64,000 nucleotides of DNA from Actinomadura violacea (GCF_017573465.1 NZ_JAGEPF010000010.1:264928-328927), one strand, 5' to 3'. Shown: positions 35,195 to 43,692, numbered from the stretch's first letter. Notes: generated by a model from the sequence alone, not told the origin. A program made the numbers and translations.

Positions 35195-35234
35195 CGCTCC
35201 CGGGCCCCGGGCCCCGGCCCGGGTCCCGTCAGCG
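35189..35234. terminator. Bidirectional hairpin overlapping two convergent stop codons
   Basis: CGCTGACG (35189-35196) pairs with CGTCAGCG (35227-35234), with an inner CCCGGG-rich stem. The outer arms contain the TGA codons of both the hydrolase and the Lrp gene. Confidence 0.6.
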
Positions 35235-35720
35235 GGTCCAGCCCTCCGAGGTGGTCACCGTGCGGGACTCCGGTGCCGGGGGCTCGACGGCCCGCGCCTC
35301 GTACGTGGTGGACAGCACGATGTGGGAGTTCATCTCGCCGTGCTCGCCGAGCCGTTCCAGCAGCCCTTCGAGGTGCGGCATCGAGGCGACCCGCACCTTG
35401 AGCATCGAGCACCAGTTCCCGCTGAGCTTGTGCACCTCGGTGACCTCGGGCAGGTCCTCGGCGGTGGTGGTCTTCAGCAGGCAGCGGCCGAGGGCGCAGC
35501 GCATCTGCACGAACGTGGTGAGCGGCTGCCCGACGCGGGCCGGGTCGATCCGCGCCTGGTAGCCGGTGATCACCCCGGTCTCCTCCAGCCGCCGGACCCG
35601 CTCGGCCACCGCGGGCGCCGACAGGTTGACGCGGGCGGCGAGCCGGTTGAACGACAGCCGCCCGTCGCGCTGCAGTTCGGCGATGATGCGCCAGTCCGTC
35701 TGGTCGAGCTCCCGGTCCAT
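35229..35720 (-). CDS. Lrp/AsnC-family transcriptional regulator
   Basis: A 163-residue feast/famine regulator: N-terminal HTH (LDQTDWRIIAELQRDGRLSFNRLAARVNLSAPAVAERVRRLEETGVI, about 5-50) and a C-terminal RAM domain for amino-acid sensing (about 65-145). The ATG at 35720 fits the family N-terminus and has AGGGGG about nine bases upstream. It is divergent from an MFS gene with 106 bp between them, the usual layout of an Lrp member controlling an amino-acid exporter. Confidence 0.93.
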   Translation of the reverse strand: MDRELDQTDWRIIAELQRDGRLSFNRLAARVNLSAPAVAERVRRLEETGVITGYQARIDPARVGQPLTTFVQMRCALGRCLLKTTTAEDLPEVTEVHKLSGNWCSMLKVRVASMPHLEGLLERLGEHGEMNSHIVLSTTYEARAVEPPAPESRTVTTSEGWTR

Positions 35721-35826
35721 CCGAAAGGCCCCCTTCCGTGATTCGCTTCCGAACGACAGGTCGGAGCGTCCGAACACCATAGATCGCCCATTCATCCCGG
35801 CGCCGGACCTTTCTAGCGTTTACGGC

Positions 35827-37017
35827 ATGGATCAGACCTTGAGCGTGCGTCCGGTGCGGGCGCGTCCGATGGCGGCGCTGTGCGCCGGGACCGCCTTCAT
35901 GAACGCTGCGATGTCGATGGCGAGCGCGGCGGGCGCCCTGGCCGCCGCGGACCGGCTGGGCGCCGGCTGGGGCGGCGTGCCCGCCACCGCCGGGATCGTC
36001 GGCACGGGCGCCGGTGCGCTCGCGCTGACCCGGCTGGCGCGCCGCGCCGGCCGCCCCGCGGTGCTGACCGGCGGGTACCTCGCCGCGGCGGCCGGCGCCT
36101 GCCTCGCCGCCGCCGGCGTCGCGCGCGGCGACCTCGCGGCCCTCTGCGCCGGGATGGTGATGCTCGGCCTCGGCAACGCCGGCGCGCAGCTCTCCCGGTA
36201 CGCGGTGGCCGACCTGTACCCGCCCGGCCGGCGGGGTTCGGCGATCGGCGTCGTCGTCTGGTCCGCCGCCGTCGGCGCGGTCGGCGGGCCGCTGCTGCTC
36301 GACCCGTCCGGCGGTCTCGCGCGCGGGCTGGGGCTTCCGTCCCTCGCGGGGCCCTTCCTCGTCGCGTTCCTGTCCAGCGCGGGCGCGGCGGTCGCGGCGT
36401 CGGCGTCCGCTTTCTCGGCACCCGCGGTCGACGCACCGGAGGCCGGCCGGCGGGTCTCGGTGCGGGCGCTGCTCCGGGGGCCGGTGACGCGGTCGGCGCT
36501 GGTGGTGATGGTCACGGCGCAGGTCGTCATGGTCGCCGTGATGACGGCGGCGCCGGTGGCGATGCAGATGGACGGCGACGGGCTCGGCATGGTCGGGATG
36601 ACGCTGTCGGCGCACACGCTGGGGATGTTCGCGCTGTCGCCGGTGACGGGCCGGCTGGTCGACCGGTACGGGGCGCGTCCGGTGATGCTCGCCGGGGTCG
36701 CGGCGCTCGCCGCGTCCACCGGCCTGGCGGCGGCCGGAGACGGCGCCTGGACGCGCACCGTGGCACTGTTCGGGCTCGGCTACGCGTGGAACCTGTGCTT
36801 CGTCGGCGGCAGCGGGCGGCTCGCCCGCGAACTGCCCGAGCCCGCGCGGACGGACATCGAGGGCACGGTGGACGCGGCCGTGTGGACGATCGCCGCCGCG
36901 GCCGGGCTGCTGTCGACCGTCATCATGTCCGCGGCCGGGTACGGCGTGCTCGCCGGAATGTTCTGCGGCCTGGCGGTGCTGGCATCGGCCGCCCTACGCC
37001 GTCCCGCGCGCGCGTGA
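35827..37017 (+). CDS. MFS transporter (12-TM)
   Basis: A 396-residue MFS permease with 12 predicted helices. Motif A-like sequence occurs in the second half (GRLVDRYGARPVMLAG), while the first-half loop is degenerate (TRLARRAGRPAVLTG). Helix regions are Ala/Gly/Val-rich. Substrate unknown; the divergent Lrp regulator suggests an amino acid or related metabolite. TAGCGT at 35814-35819 precedes the ATG by seven bases and no ribosome site is present, a leaderless pattern. Confidence 0.88.
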   Translation: MDQTLSVRPVRARPMAALCAGTAFMNAAMSMASAAGALAAADRLGAGWGGVPATAGIVGTGAGALALTRLARRAGRPAVLTGGYLAAAAGACLAAAGVARGDLAALCAGMVMLGLGNAGAQLSRYAVADLYPPGRRGSAIGVVVWSAAVGAVGGPLLLDPSGGLARGLGLPSLAGPFLVAFLSSAGAAVAASASAFSAPAVDAPEAGRRVSVRALLRGPVTRSALVVMVTAQVVMVAVMTAAPVAMQMDGDGLGMVGMTLSAHTLGMFALSPVTGRLVDRYGARPVMLAGVAALAASTGLAAAGDGAWTRTVALFGLGYAWNLCFVGGSGRLARELPEPARTDIEGTVDAAVWTIAAAAGLLSTVIMSAAGYGVLAGMFCGLAVLASAALRRPARA

Positions 37018-37035
37018 GCGGCGCGAGGCGCGAGC

Positions 37036-37341
37036 TCAGGGATTCGGGACGGCGGCTCGGGCTCCCTCGATGCGGCCCCGGACGAGACGCGGGTGGAAGT
37101 AGCTGATCGGGACCCGGGTCCCGTCGGCGACGCAGAAGATCTGGAAACCGTTGCGGCCGTCCTCGTCGGGGACGGAGAACTCCTCGGGGAGGAAGACGCC
37201 CTCGTCGTCCATCAGGGCGAACCAGCGCCCGAGGTCGAACTCGTCGGCGAACGCCTCCAGGCCCGCGCCGCGCCGGCCCAGCGTGTAGCGGACCTCGTAG
37301 GAGCAGCCGTCCGGCGGGAACGTCATGCGCGGCGCGTCCAC
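37036..37341 (-). CDS. Hypothetical protein, 101 aa
   Basis: No family recognised. A small acidic protein with motifs CSYEVRYTLGRRGAGLEAFADEFDLGRWFALMDDEG split over residues ~15-50 and FQIFCVADGTRVPISYFHPR near the C-terminus; two Cys, no membrane segment or signal. Codon usage at third positions is GC-rich like its neighbours, supporting a real gene. GTG 37341 is chosen because GGGGAGG lies eight bases upstream; GTG 37350 is possible but overlaps that site. It is convergent with the MFS gene (19 bp apart). Confidence 0.6.
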   Translation of the reverse strand: MDAPRMTFPPDGCSYEVRYTLGRRGAGLEAFADEFDLGRWFALMDDEGVFLPEEFSVPDEDGRNGFQIFCVADGTRVPISYFHPRLVRGRIEGARAAVPNP

Positions 37342-37427
37342 GTCCACCACCTCCCCGGCGTCTCATCCTAGGCGCTGGGCTCGCGGGCGAGGGGCCCGCT
37401 TGCGAGTTCGCCGGCGAGCGCGGAAGG

Positions 37428-38195
37428 TCAGCGGAGCAGCAGGCGCCCGTCGACGCGCGCGCGGTGCGTGCCGGGCGTGTGGCCGAACGTGCGGCGGAAC
37501 GCGTCGATGAACGCGCTGGCGGACGCCCACCCGGCCCGGTGCGCGACGGTCGTCACCGGCAGTCCCTCGGCGAGCAGGACCATGGCGTGGTGCAGGCGCA
37601 ACTGCGCGCGCCACTGCGGGAAGGTCATGCCGAGCTCGGCGCGGAACAGCCGGGTGAGGGTGCGCTCGCCCGCTCCTGCGCGCGCGCCGAGCTCGGCTAG
37701 CGTCCGGTCGTCGGCGGGGTCGTCGCACAGCATCCGGCACACGGCGGCCAGACGCGGGTCCTTGGCGGACGGGACGTAGTCGGCGTACCTGGGGGCGCGC
37801 GCGACGCGGTCGAGCAGCACGTCCCGCAGCCGCAGCCACTCGGCGCCGTCACGTTCGGCGTCGGGGACGTCGGTGCACGCCACGATCAGCTCGCGGAGCA
37901 GCGCGTCCACCCCGAGGACGGCGGGACGGGCAAGGCCGAGCGGGTCGCGCGGCACCGGGATCCCGACGAGCCGCAGGTCGGCGCCGCCGAACGAACGGTG
38001 CTCGTGGACGGTCCCGGCCGGGATCCACAGCGCGCGCGCCGGCGACGCGAGCCAGATCCCCGCGTCCGTGGTGACCGACAGGACGCCGGAGACGGCGTAG
38101 GCGAGCTGGTGGTCGTCGTGCCGGTGCGGGTCGATCCCGCCGCCGGGCGGAATCAGCCGCAGGCCCGTGCTCGCGCGCGGGGTGTGGCGGGTCAT
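37428..38195 (-). CDS. AraC-family regulator with N-terminal cupin
   Basis: A 255-residue regulator: cupin domain (about 10-95, with GGIDPHRHDDHQLAYAVSGVL and IPAGTVHEHRSFG) and two C-terminal HTH motifs (about 155-250; LAELGARAGAGERTLTRLFRAELG and VAHRAGWASASAFIDAFRRTFGHTPG). This architecture usually controls a divergent MFS exporter, as found here. TACGCT on the minus strand (38207-38202) lies six bases before the ATG, so the mRNA is probably leaderless. Confidence 0.93.
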   Translation of the reverse strand: MTRHTPRASTGLRLIPPGGGIDPHRHDDHQLAYAVSGVLSVTTDAGIWLASPARALWIPAGTVHEHRSFGGADLRLVGIPVPRDPLGLARPAVLGVDALLRELIVACTDVPDAERDGAEWLRLRDVLLDRVARAPRYADYVPSAKDPRLAAVCRMLCDDPADDRTLAELGARAGAGERTLTRLFRAELGMTFPQWRAQLRLHHAMVLLAEGLPVTTVAHRAGWASASAFIDAFRRTFGHTPGTHRARVDGRLLLR

Positions 38196-38232
38196 CGGTT
38201 CAGCGTACGCACGGCACCGACATGGCGGGACA

Positions 38233-38249
38233 TCGACACAAGTTGTCGA
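38233..38249. promoter_or_regulatory. Palindromic operator candidate between araC-like and MFS genes
   Basis: TCGACACAAGTTGTCGA is an inverted repeat, TCGACA-N5-TGTCGA, midway between the two divergent start codons (38195 and 38295). It is AT-richer than its surroundings. Confidence 0.5.
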
Positions 38250-38294
38250 AATATCGGAAGCGCGACAGCGGCCCGCGGGGCGAGGCTGCCGGAT

Positions 38295-39491
38295 ATGAAC
38301 CGCCGAGCCCCCGTCGCGCTCCTGTCGGCCGGCCACGCCTGCGTCGACGTCTACCAGGGCGCCGTGCCCGCGATCGTCCCGTTCCTCGTCACCGGGCGGC
38401 ACTACAGCTACGTCGCCGCGTCCGGGATCGTGCTGGCCGCCACGCTGCTGTCCTCCGTCGTCCAGCCCGCGTTCGGGATGCTGACCGACCGCTGGGCGAT
38501 GCCGTGGCTCGTCCCCGCCGGGACGGGCGCCGCCGGCCTCGGCGTCGCACTGTCCGGAGTGTCCGACGCGTACCCGCTGACCTGGGCGGCGATCGCCGTG
38601 TCCGGGCTCGGTGTGGCCGCCTACCATCCCGAGTCGGCGCGGATCGCGCGCGCCGTCACCGGCGGCGACCACGCCGGGATGAGCTGGTTCTCGCTCGGCG
38701 GCAACCTCGGCTTCGCCGCCGCGCCGCTGCTGGTCACGCCCGTCATCGCGGCGGGCGGCCTGCACGCCACGCCCTGGCTGGCGGTCCCGGCCTTCCTCGG
38801 GACGGCGCTCAGCCTCACCGCGATGCGGCGCCGCACGTCCGGCGCCGCGGCGAAGAAGGCGGCGGCGGACGGGCGCGACGACTGGCCGATGTTCGTCCGG
38901 CTCTCCCTCGTCGTGCTGTGCCGCTCGGTCGTGTTCTTCGGCCTCAGCACCCTGCTCGCGGTCGTCGCGCGGCAGCGGACCGGCGGCGGCGCCGACGCCG
39001 GGGCGGTCGCCCTGTTCGTCCTGTTCGCCGGCGGCGCCGTCGGGACGGTCCTCGGCGGCCGCCTGGCCGCGACCCTCGGCCGCGTCCGAACGCTGCGGGC
39101 CTCCTACCTGCTCGCGGTCCCGGCGGTCACGGGCGTCGCGCTCGCCCCCTCCTACGCCATCTACGCGTTCGTCGCGCTCACCGCTATCGCCCTCTACACC
39201 CCGTTCTCGATCCAGGTGACGCTCGGCCAGGACTACCTGCCCCGCCGCATCGGCACCGCCAGCGGCGTCACGCTCGGCCTCGCCGTCAGCGCGGGCGGCA
39301 TCGCCAGCCCCGCCGTAGGAGCCCTCGCCGACGCCGCGTCCCCGCGCACCGCGCTCCTCCCCCTCATCGCCGTCCCCGCCGTCGCCTGGCTCCTCGCCCG
39401 CCTCATCCAGGAACCCGCCCCCCTCGAAGCCCCCGCATCCCCACACCAGCACACCGCGCCCGACATCCCGCCCCCCTCACTCCACCGTTAG
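38295..39491 (+). CDS. MFS transporter, fosmidomycin-resistance (Fsr)-like
   Basis: A 398-residue permease with about 12 helices. The opening APVALLSAGHACVDVYQGAVPAIVPFL and the GVAAYHPESARIARAV segment in helix 4-5 are characteristic of the Fsr group of MFS exporters. GAGGCT lies seven bases before the ATG. Expression is probably governed by the divergent AraC-type regulator. The C-terminal ~30 residues are Pro/His-rich. Its stop codon abuts the left direct repeat of the integrated element, so the gene end is intact. Confidence 0.88.
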   Translation: MNRRAPVALLSAGHACVDVYQGAVPAIVPFLVTGRHYSYVAASGIVLAATLLSSVVQPAFGMLTDRWAMPWLVPAGTGAAGLGVALSGVSDAYPLTWAAIAVSGLGVAAYHPESARIARAVTGGDHAGMSWFSLGGNLGFAAAPLLVTPVIAAGGLHATPWLAVPAFLGTALSLTAMRRRTSGAAAKKAAADGRDDWPMFVRLSLVVLCRSVVFFGLSTLLAVVARQRTGGGADAGAVALFVLFAGGAVGTVLGGRLAATLGRVRTLRASYLLAVPAVTGVALAPSYAIYAFVALTAIALYTPFSIQVTLGQDYLPRRIGTASGVTLGLAVSAGGIASPAVGALADAASPRTALLPLIAVPAVAWLLARLIQEPAPLEAPASPHQHTAPDIPPPSLHR

Positions 39492-39502
39492 CTCTTCCTT
39501 AA
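39492..39502 (+). repeat. Candidate left attachment site core
   Basis: CTCTTCCTTAA directly follows the MFS stop codon and lies 84 bp from the integrase stop. An identical copy is at 53284-53294. It is not in a tRNA gene, which is atypical for AICEs. Confidence 0.5.
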
Positions 39503-39585
39503 TGAGCGATCTTGAGGCGATCCAGGTCAGAGCGGGTCGCGCTGCTGCGTCCGGGTCCGGGGGAGCTGCCATGGGAGCTACACGC

Positions 39586-40728
39586 CTATGCGAGCTTGTT
39601 CTTGCTTCCGAAAATCTCGTTCATGTGCTGGGCGCCGTCGCGGATCTCGGGCCTGAGCTGGTGACGGTAGACGGTCTGGGTGATCGTCGTGTTCTTGTGC
39701 CCGACGAGGTCACTGATGCGCTCGATCGGCACGCCGTGATCGCTCATGAGCGACACGAACGTGTGGCGCAGCTCGCGGGGGCACCACGCCTCCCCGTCGA
39801 TGCCGGCCGCCTCCAGGATCTTGCGGAAACGGAGACGGACTTGCCCGGAGGAGTACGGCGCCCCGTTCTCGTGGCAGAAGACGAGATCGTGATCCTCGTA
39901 CTCCTCGCCTGCCCTCAGTCGCTCCTCAGCCTGCCGCTTGTGCAGGCTCCGGAGAGCCTCAACCCCCATCTCGGCGATGCCGAGACCTCGTCGGCTCATG
40001 AGGGTCTTCGTCTCTTCCTGGTACCTGTCGGAACGCAGGACGTAGACAGTCGCCGTGTCGAGATCCACAGCGCTCCACTTGAGCTTGCGGAGTTCCTCGG
40101 TGCGGAGGCCCGAGACGATCGCGAGGATGACGTACGCCCCGATCCGATGTTCGGGCTTGCTCGCCTCCGCGAGCACTGCTCTGGCCTGTTCCAGAGACAG
40201 CGATCGGGACTTGCGTCCTGGCTTGCCCATCGGCGTATCGACCAGCGTCGCCACGTTGCGGCCGACCTTGTCATGCCGCGCCGCTCGATGAATCACGCGC
40301 TTGAGCAGTGCGTGAACGAGTCCCAGGGTGGACGAGGTGAGGTGTTCCGATCGTCCGTTGAGCCACCTCTCGACGTCGTCCGCCGTGAGGTCCTTCAAGC
40401 GGATCCGGCCGATGAACGGGATGAGCTGGTGATCCGCGAGCGACCGGTAGGTTCCGCTGGTCGACGGTGACTTGCCCGTCTTGGCGAATGCGGCGAGGAA
40501 GTCATTGACCGCGTTCGTCACGTAGTAGTGGGGATCGGGCTTCACGCCCCTCTCAAGCTCGTCCAGGGCTTCGATGAGCTTGTCTTTGACGGCGGCCTTG
40601 GTCGGCCCCTTCCTCTTGAGCCGCTTGCGCTTGCCGTCCGGCCCGAAGCCGAGCGCGACGGCTCCCGTGTAGCCGTTACCTTCCGGGTAGATCGTCCCTT
40701 CGTACTTGCCGATGAGGATCTTGGACAA
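39586..40728 (-). CDS. int: Tyrosine recombinase / integrase
   Basis: A 380-residue site-specific recombinase: N-terminal AP2-like/arm-binding region (1-65), SAM-like core-binding domain (about 70-165) and catalytic domain with R209 (GLRTEEL), the box II PRELRHTF (R318, R321, H322; the first position is Arg where His is canonical, as in many AICE integrases), H344 (LVGH) and Y354 nucleophile. It catalyses integration and, with Xis, excision. The TTG at 40728 is chosen since AGGAGG lies exactly six bases upstream; a GTG at 40761 would add 11 residues without a ribosome site. Confidence 0.95.
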   Translation of the reverse strand: MSKILIGKYEGTIYPEGNGYTGAVALGFGPDGKRKRLKRKGPTKAAVKDKLIEALDELERGVKPDPHYYVTNAVNDFLAAFAKTGKSPSTSGTYRSLADHQLIPFIGRIRLKDLTADDVERWLNGRSEHLTSSTLGLVHALLKRVIHRAARHDKVGRNVATLVDTPMGKPGRKSRSLSLEQARAVLAEASKPEHRIGAYVILAIVSGLRTEELRKLKWSAVDLDTATVYVLRSDRYQEETKTLMSRRGLGIAEMGVEALRSLHKRQAEERLRAGEEYEDHDLVFCHENGAPYSSGQVRLRFRKILEAAGIDGEAWCPRELRHTFVSLMSDHGVPIERISDLVGHKNTTITQTVYRHQLRPEIRDGAQHMNEIFGSKNKLA

Positions 40729-40763
40729 GGGATCCCTCCTCGTGTCGATCGAGGTCACCACCG

Positions 40764-40794
40764 ACCATAACTCAAGACGTCCCTAGACGTCCCT
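40764..40794 (-). promoter_or_regulatory. int promoter with tandem decamer operator
   Basis: On the minus strand AGGGACGTCT occurs twice in tandem (40794-40785, 40784-40775), followed by five bases and TATGGT (40769-40764), a -10 about 35 bases before the TTG of int. The decamers occupy the -35 position. The same arrangement occurs at 50512-50542. Confidence 0.65.
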
Positions 40795-40801
40795 CGCGCG
40801 G

Positions 40802-40837
40802 GGAGGTCCGTTCGCGGTCATGCGCGGACGGACCTCC
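40802..40837 (-). terminator. Hairpin between xis and int
   Basis: GGAGGTCCGTTCGCG (40802-40816) pairs with CGCGGACGGACCTCC (40823-40837) with a single mismatch/G-T and six-base loop, just after the xis stop. It should separate the xis transcript from the int promoter. Confidence 0.6.
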
Positions 40838-40846
40838 GGGCGGTTG

Positions 40847-41020
40847 TCAGCGGTTGGCCTCTTCGAGGGAGGTGACGAACTCGGCGATGTGCCGGTCAGT
40901 GATGCGGCGCAGCTTGCCGATCTTGATGCTGCGGAGTTGGCCGGTGCGGATCAGGAAGTAGACCTTGTCTCGGCCGATGTTGAGGATCTCGGCCACTTGC
41001 TCGACGGTGTACGCCTGCAC
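40847..41020 (-). CDS. xis: Excisionase-type helix-turn-helix protein (Xis)
   Basis: A 57-residue MerR-like winged HTH protein, AYTVEQVAEILNIGRDKVYFLIRTGQL then SIKIGKLRRITDRHIAEFV, matching the excisionase/DUF helix_turn_helix_17 family. It bends att DNA and steers the integrase to excision. The GTG at 41020 is preferred because GAGGAGG ends eight bases upstream; an upstream GTG at 41029 overlaps the ribosome site. It sits between int and the tra genes as in pSAM2-like elements. Confidence 0.88.
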   Translation of the reverse strand: MQAYTVEQVAEILNIGRDKVYFLIRTGQLRSIKIGKLRRITDRHIAEFVTSLEEANR

Positions 41021-41112
41021 GGTCACCACCTCCTCTCGCCCAGGCGGTGTGCCCGGGGCATGCGTGATGCGGGTGGGTGATCATCTCCTTGGTTGCGGAC
41101 GGTGCTCGTCTC

Positions 41113-41171
41113 CGTCTCGTCTCACTCGCGTCTCTCGGCTCCTTACGTGCAGGCGCGCGTGAGACGAGACG
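41113..41171. repeat. 13-bp inverted repeat with GAGAC units between xis and tra
   Basis: CGTCTCGTCTCAC (41113-41125) is perfectly complementary to GTGAGACGAGACG (41159-41171) across a 33-base loop; a further TTGAGACG follows. This gives clustered GAGACG units. It could be the terminator of the tra operon or a cis-acting transfer locus of the kind recognised by TraB proteins near their genes. The 150-bp gap holds no ORF. Confidence 0.6.
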
Positions 41172-41180
41172 TTGAGACGA

Positions 41181-42971
41181 TCACGGAGTGTGGTCGGACG
41201 CCTTGTAGCGGCCTCGCCCGACCTGGACGGCGCGGCCGGTCTTCACCAGCTCGTTGAGGCGCCGGTAGAGGGTCGGCCGGCTCATCTCGCTGATCATGAG
41301 TAGGTGAGCGATCGGAAGCCCCTCGTCCGGCGCGCCGTCCAGAGCCTCTCTCAGGACGGTTTCGGCGCGGTCTTCCCTGGACGGCCTCAGCGGGGCGGAC
41401 GCCGCTGAGACGGGCTGTACAAGCGGCGTAGCGGCATCGTCCAGCGCGCGCTGCGAGACCTCGTCCAGGACGGGGCGCAGGGCCGCGTGTCGCTGTGCGG
41501 CCTCGCTCACGGCGTCGTCGGTGAGCAGGTAGGCGCGGCCTCGTCGGGGTGTGTCGTGTTCGGGTGCGGAGAGCAGGAACTTGCCGGGGGCGTTGAGGGT
41601 GTGGGCGTGCCATCCGGCGTTGAGCATCCCTTGCCCAAGGATGAGGTCGACGTCTTTGCGTTCGCGGACGCGGAAGCTCACCCGGACGTCCATCTGTGAG
41701 CGGACGGCGCCCTTGCCCATGGCCTTCTGTGTGGGGCGCTGCGTGGCCGCGATGAGGGTCACGGCGACCGCACGTCCACGGCGCGCGATCGAGTCCGTGT
41801 CGCTCGCCGCGTCGTCGGCGAGTTCGGCGTACTCGTCCACGACGATGACGAGCGCGGGCAACTCGGGCGCTGGATCCCAGACGCGCCGCCCGTTCGCCGT
41901 GAGCCACGCCGCCCGCGCCTCGAGAATCATCACGGCGTCGCGCAGCATGGCGCGGGCTTGCTCCGGCGTGGTGGCGAGCCGATCGATACAGGACGCCCAC
42001 GGCTGCAACTCCATCCCGCGCTTGAGATCGATCGCCCAGACGACCACGTCGCGGCACGCGCTGAGATTGCCCATCAGCACGTTGATGCCGCCGCTCTTGC
42101 CCGAGCCGGCCACGCCTCCGATGAGTCCGTGACGTCGCAGCAGCAGAACGCGCGCGCTGGTCGCGTCCTCGAACGGCCCGAGGTCGATCGGCTCGGTGAT
42201 GGAGGAGACGGACGGTCCAGGCCATGGGATCGCATCGGCGTGCGGGTCGGTGTTGAGCACCCGAAGTTCGAACCGGTTGGCCTTGTCGTCGCGCGTGGGA
42301 AAGACGCGCACCGCGCCGCGGAAGGTCCCGAGTGCCGATTCGATCGCGGGCACTTTCGTGGTGACGTCCTGGATGGTCTGACCACGGGCGAGGGCGAAGC
42401 GCGCGCGCCATCCCCACACGTCCACCACGGCGGATTGCGCTCGGGAGCCGGCGAGCCCGATCGACTGCGCGATTTCAGGCCATGCCGCAATCTGCCGATC
42501 GACCCGCACCTTGGCGCGCCGGCGCCGATGCACCCACCACGGCACGGCGAGCACGAACCCACCCACGGCGAGCACCTGGAGGAGCGGAGAGAACGCGATA
42601 CCGAGCGCGGTCACCGCAGCAAGCCACCCACCGACACCTACGACCACGGCCGCGCCGTACAGCCGTTCCATGCGCAGGGTGAGCCCGAACCGGTCGCCGA
42701 ACATCGCCAGCACCCAAGCGGCCACCGTCGCAAGGGCGAGCAGGTACGGCCACCAGTGCGGACGAGCCGCGTGCAGGACGAGGCCCGAGACGACGAGCGC
42801 GGTCACCAGGTACAGGGGAGCGAGTTCCGACCGGTACCGCCACAGCGCCCGAGCCACCAGCACAGCGGCGACGTCCGGGAACTGGTCGTCACGGTCGATG
42901 ATGACCAATGGCTGAAGTCCGTTGCGGCGCATCTTCTGTGCGTGCCGTCGCATCTGCCGTGACCGGCTCAT
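41181..42971 (-). CDS. FtsK/SpoIIIE-type conjugal DNA translocase (TraB/TraSA-like)
   Basis: A 596-residue membrane-anchored hexameric motor moving double-stranded element DNA between mycelial cells. Hydrophobic segments lie at about 51-68, 74-92 and 104-146; the ATPase core has Walker A GVAGSGKS (286-293) and Walker B LVIVVDEYAEL (about 374-384), and the RecA-type QRPTQKAMGKGAVRSQ segment. The last ~75 residues form a winged helix (LPIAHLLMISEMSRPTLYRRLNELVKTG), equivalent to the clt-binding domain of TraB. It overlaps the upstream gene by ATGA. Confidence 0.93.
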   Translation of the reverse strand: MSRSRQMRRHAQKMRRNGLQPLVIIDRDDQFPDVAAVLVARALWRYRSELAPLYLVTALVVSGLVLHAARPHWWPYLLALATVAAWVLAMFGDRFGLTLRMERLYGAAVVVGVGGWLAAVTALGIAFSPLLQVLAVGGFVLAVPWWVHRRRRAKVRVDRQIAAWPEIAQSIGLAGSRAQSAVVDVWGWRARFALARGQTIQDVTTKVPAIESALGTFRGAVRVFPTRDDKANRFELRVLNTDPHADAIPWPGPSVSSITEPIDLGPFEDATSARVLLLRRHGLIGGVAGSGKSGGINVLMGNLSACRDVVVWAIDLKRGMELQPWASCIDRLATTPEQARAMLRDAVMILEARAAWLTANGRRVWDPAPELPALVIVVDEYAELADDAASDTDSIARRGRAVAVTLIAATQRPTQKAMGKGAVRSQMDVRVSFRVRERKDVDLILGQGMLNAGWHAHTLNAPGKFLLSAPEHDTPRRGRAYLLTDDAVSEAAQRHAALRPVLDEVSQRALDDAATPLVQPVSAASAPLRPSREDRAETVLREALDGAPDEGLPIAHLLMISEMSRPTLYRRLNELVKTGRAVQVGRGRYKASDHTP

Positions 42972-43312
42972 GAACGCCCCCGGTCGTCCGGCGGTAGATG
43001 CCCTTGCGCGCGCAGCTCGTCGCGCAGGTAGTACAGCGGATCGGGATCGGCGTCGCGTGCGGCCTTGAGGGTGGCGCGCCCTGCCGCGGCTAGGTTCGCG
43101 CGGTCACGGCGCGCCTTCACCAGTTCGGCCGTGAGCCGGGACAGTTCGGAGACGAGGGCGGGGGAGTCGGCGAGCGCGGCATTGAGGCGAAGCCACAGAT
43201 CGGCGATGTACGGCATGGCCTCCGATAGAGCGGAGACGATCTCACGGGCGGCGAGGTTGCGGGCACGGACCCCCTGAAGGTCGATCTTGACGTGCTGAGG
43301 GATGTCGGGCAC
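42968..43312 (-). CDS. AICE conserved hypothetical protein (114 aa)
   Basis: A soluble, mostly helical protein beginning MPDIPQHVKIDLQGVRARNLAAREIV-like sequence and ending PLYYLRDELRAQGHLPPDDRGRS; proteins of this shape are regularly found just before the translocase gene in Streptomyces AICEs. Function unknown. The GTG start has AAGGGAG about ten bases upstream, and the stop overlaps the ATG of the translocase gene by four bases, indicating coupled translation and a role in transfer. Confidence 0.75.
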   Translation of the reverse strand: MPDIPQHVKIDLQGVRARNLAAREIVSALSEAMPYIADLWLRLNAALADSPALVSELSRLTAELVKARRDRANLAAAGRATLKAARDADPDPLYYLRDELRAQGHLPPDDRGRS

Positions 43313-43340
43313 TGGGGCATCACTCCCTTCAAGCGGGACG

Positions 43341-43529
43341 TCAGTTCTGAGACAGGGACTGGACGAGCACGGTCACCAGCCGGCGGATCTCCGGCGCGGC
43401 GCTGGTTGCGGCGAGGAAGAACCCGAACAGCAGGCACACCACGACGTGCCACGCGCGCAGGCCCATGTACCGCCACGCGAGCCACACCACCGCGCCGAGG
43501 ACGGCGACCAGCGGGATCGAGACGTTCAC
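43341..43529 (-). CDS. Small membrane protein, Spd-like (62 aa)
   Basis: Two hydrophobic helices (about 5-21 and 28-45) joined by a short basic turn, MNVSIPLVAVLGAVVWLAWR then HVVVCLLFGFFLAATSA. Small hydrophobic proteins at this position in AICE tra operons are spread (Spd) proteins aiding intramycelial movement of the element; this assignment is positional. GTG start, four bases after the stop of the preceding zinc-ribbon gene, with GCAGGGG upstream. Confidence 0.72.
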   Translation of the reverse strand: MNVSIPLVAVLGAVVWLAWRYMGLRAWHVVVCLLFGFFLAATSAAPEIRRLVTVLVQSLSQN

Positions 43530-43533
43530 GCGC

Positions 43534-43692
43534 TCACCCCTGCGGCCACATGTCGGGGTGCCGGTAGCCGCGCCCGCGCCGCAGCCAACGGGCGCGAGCG
43601 CGGCACTTGCGGCACCTGCGGTTGCCGGGGTCGACTCGCGCGCCGCACGGGCAGCGGTGACCGGTGATGAGGCGCGGCATCCGCATGCTCAT
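43534..43692 (-). CDS. Small zinc-ribbon-like protein of the tra operon (52 aa)
   Basis: ATG at 43692 to TGA at 43534 encodes MSMRMPRLITGHRCPCGARV and then DPGNRRCRKCRARARWLRRG, with two Cys pairs (C14-x-C16 and C27-x2-C30) forming a likely zinc ribbon, and a strongly basic C-terminus. The ATG overlaps the TGA of the upstream gene (ATGA) and the next gene starts four bases after its stop, so it belongs to a tight operon. Function unknown; nucleic-acid binding is plausible. Confidence 0.75.
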   Translation of the reverse strand: MSMRMPRLITGHRCPCGARVDPGNRRCRKCRARARWLRRGRGYRHPDMWPQG

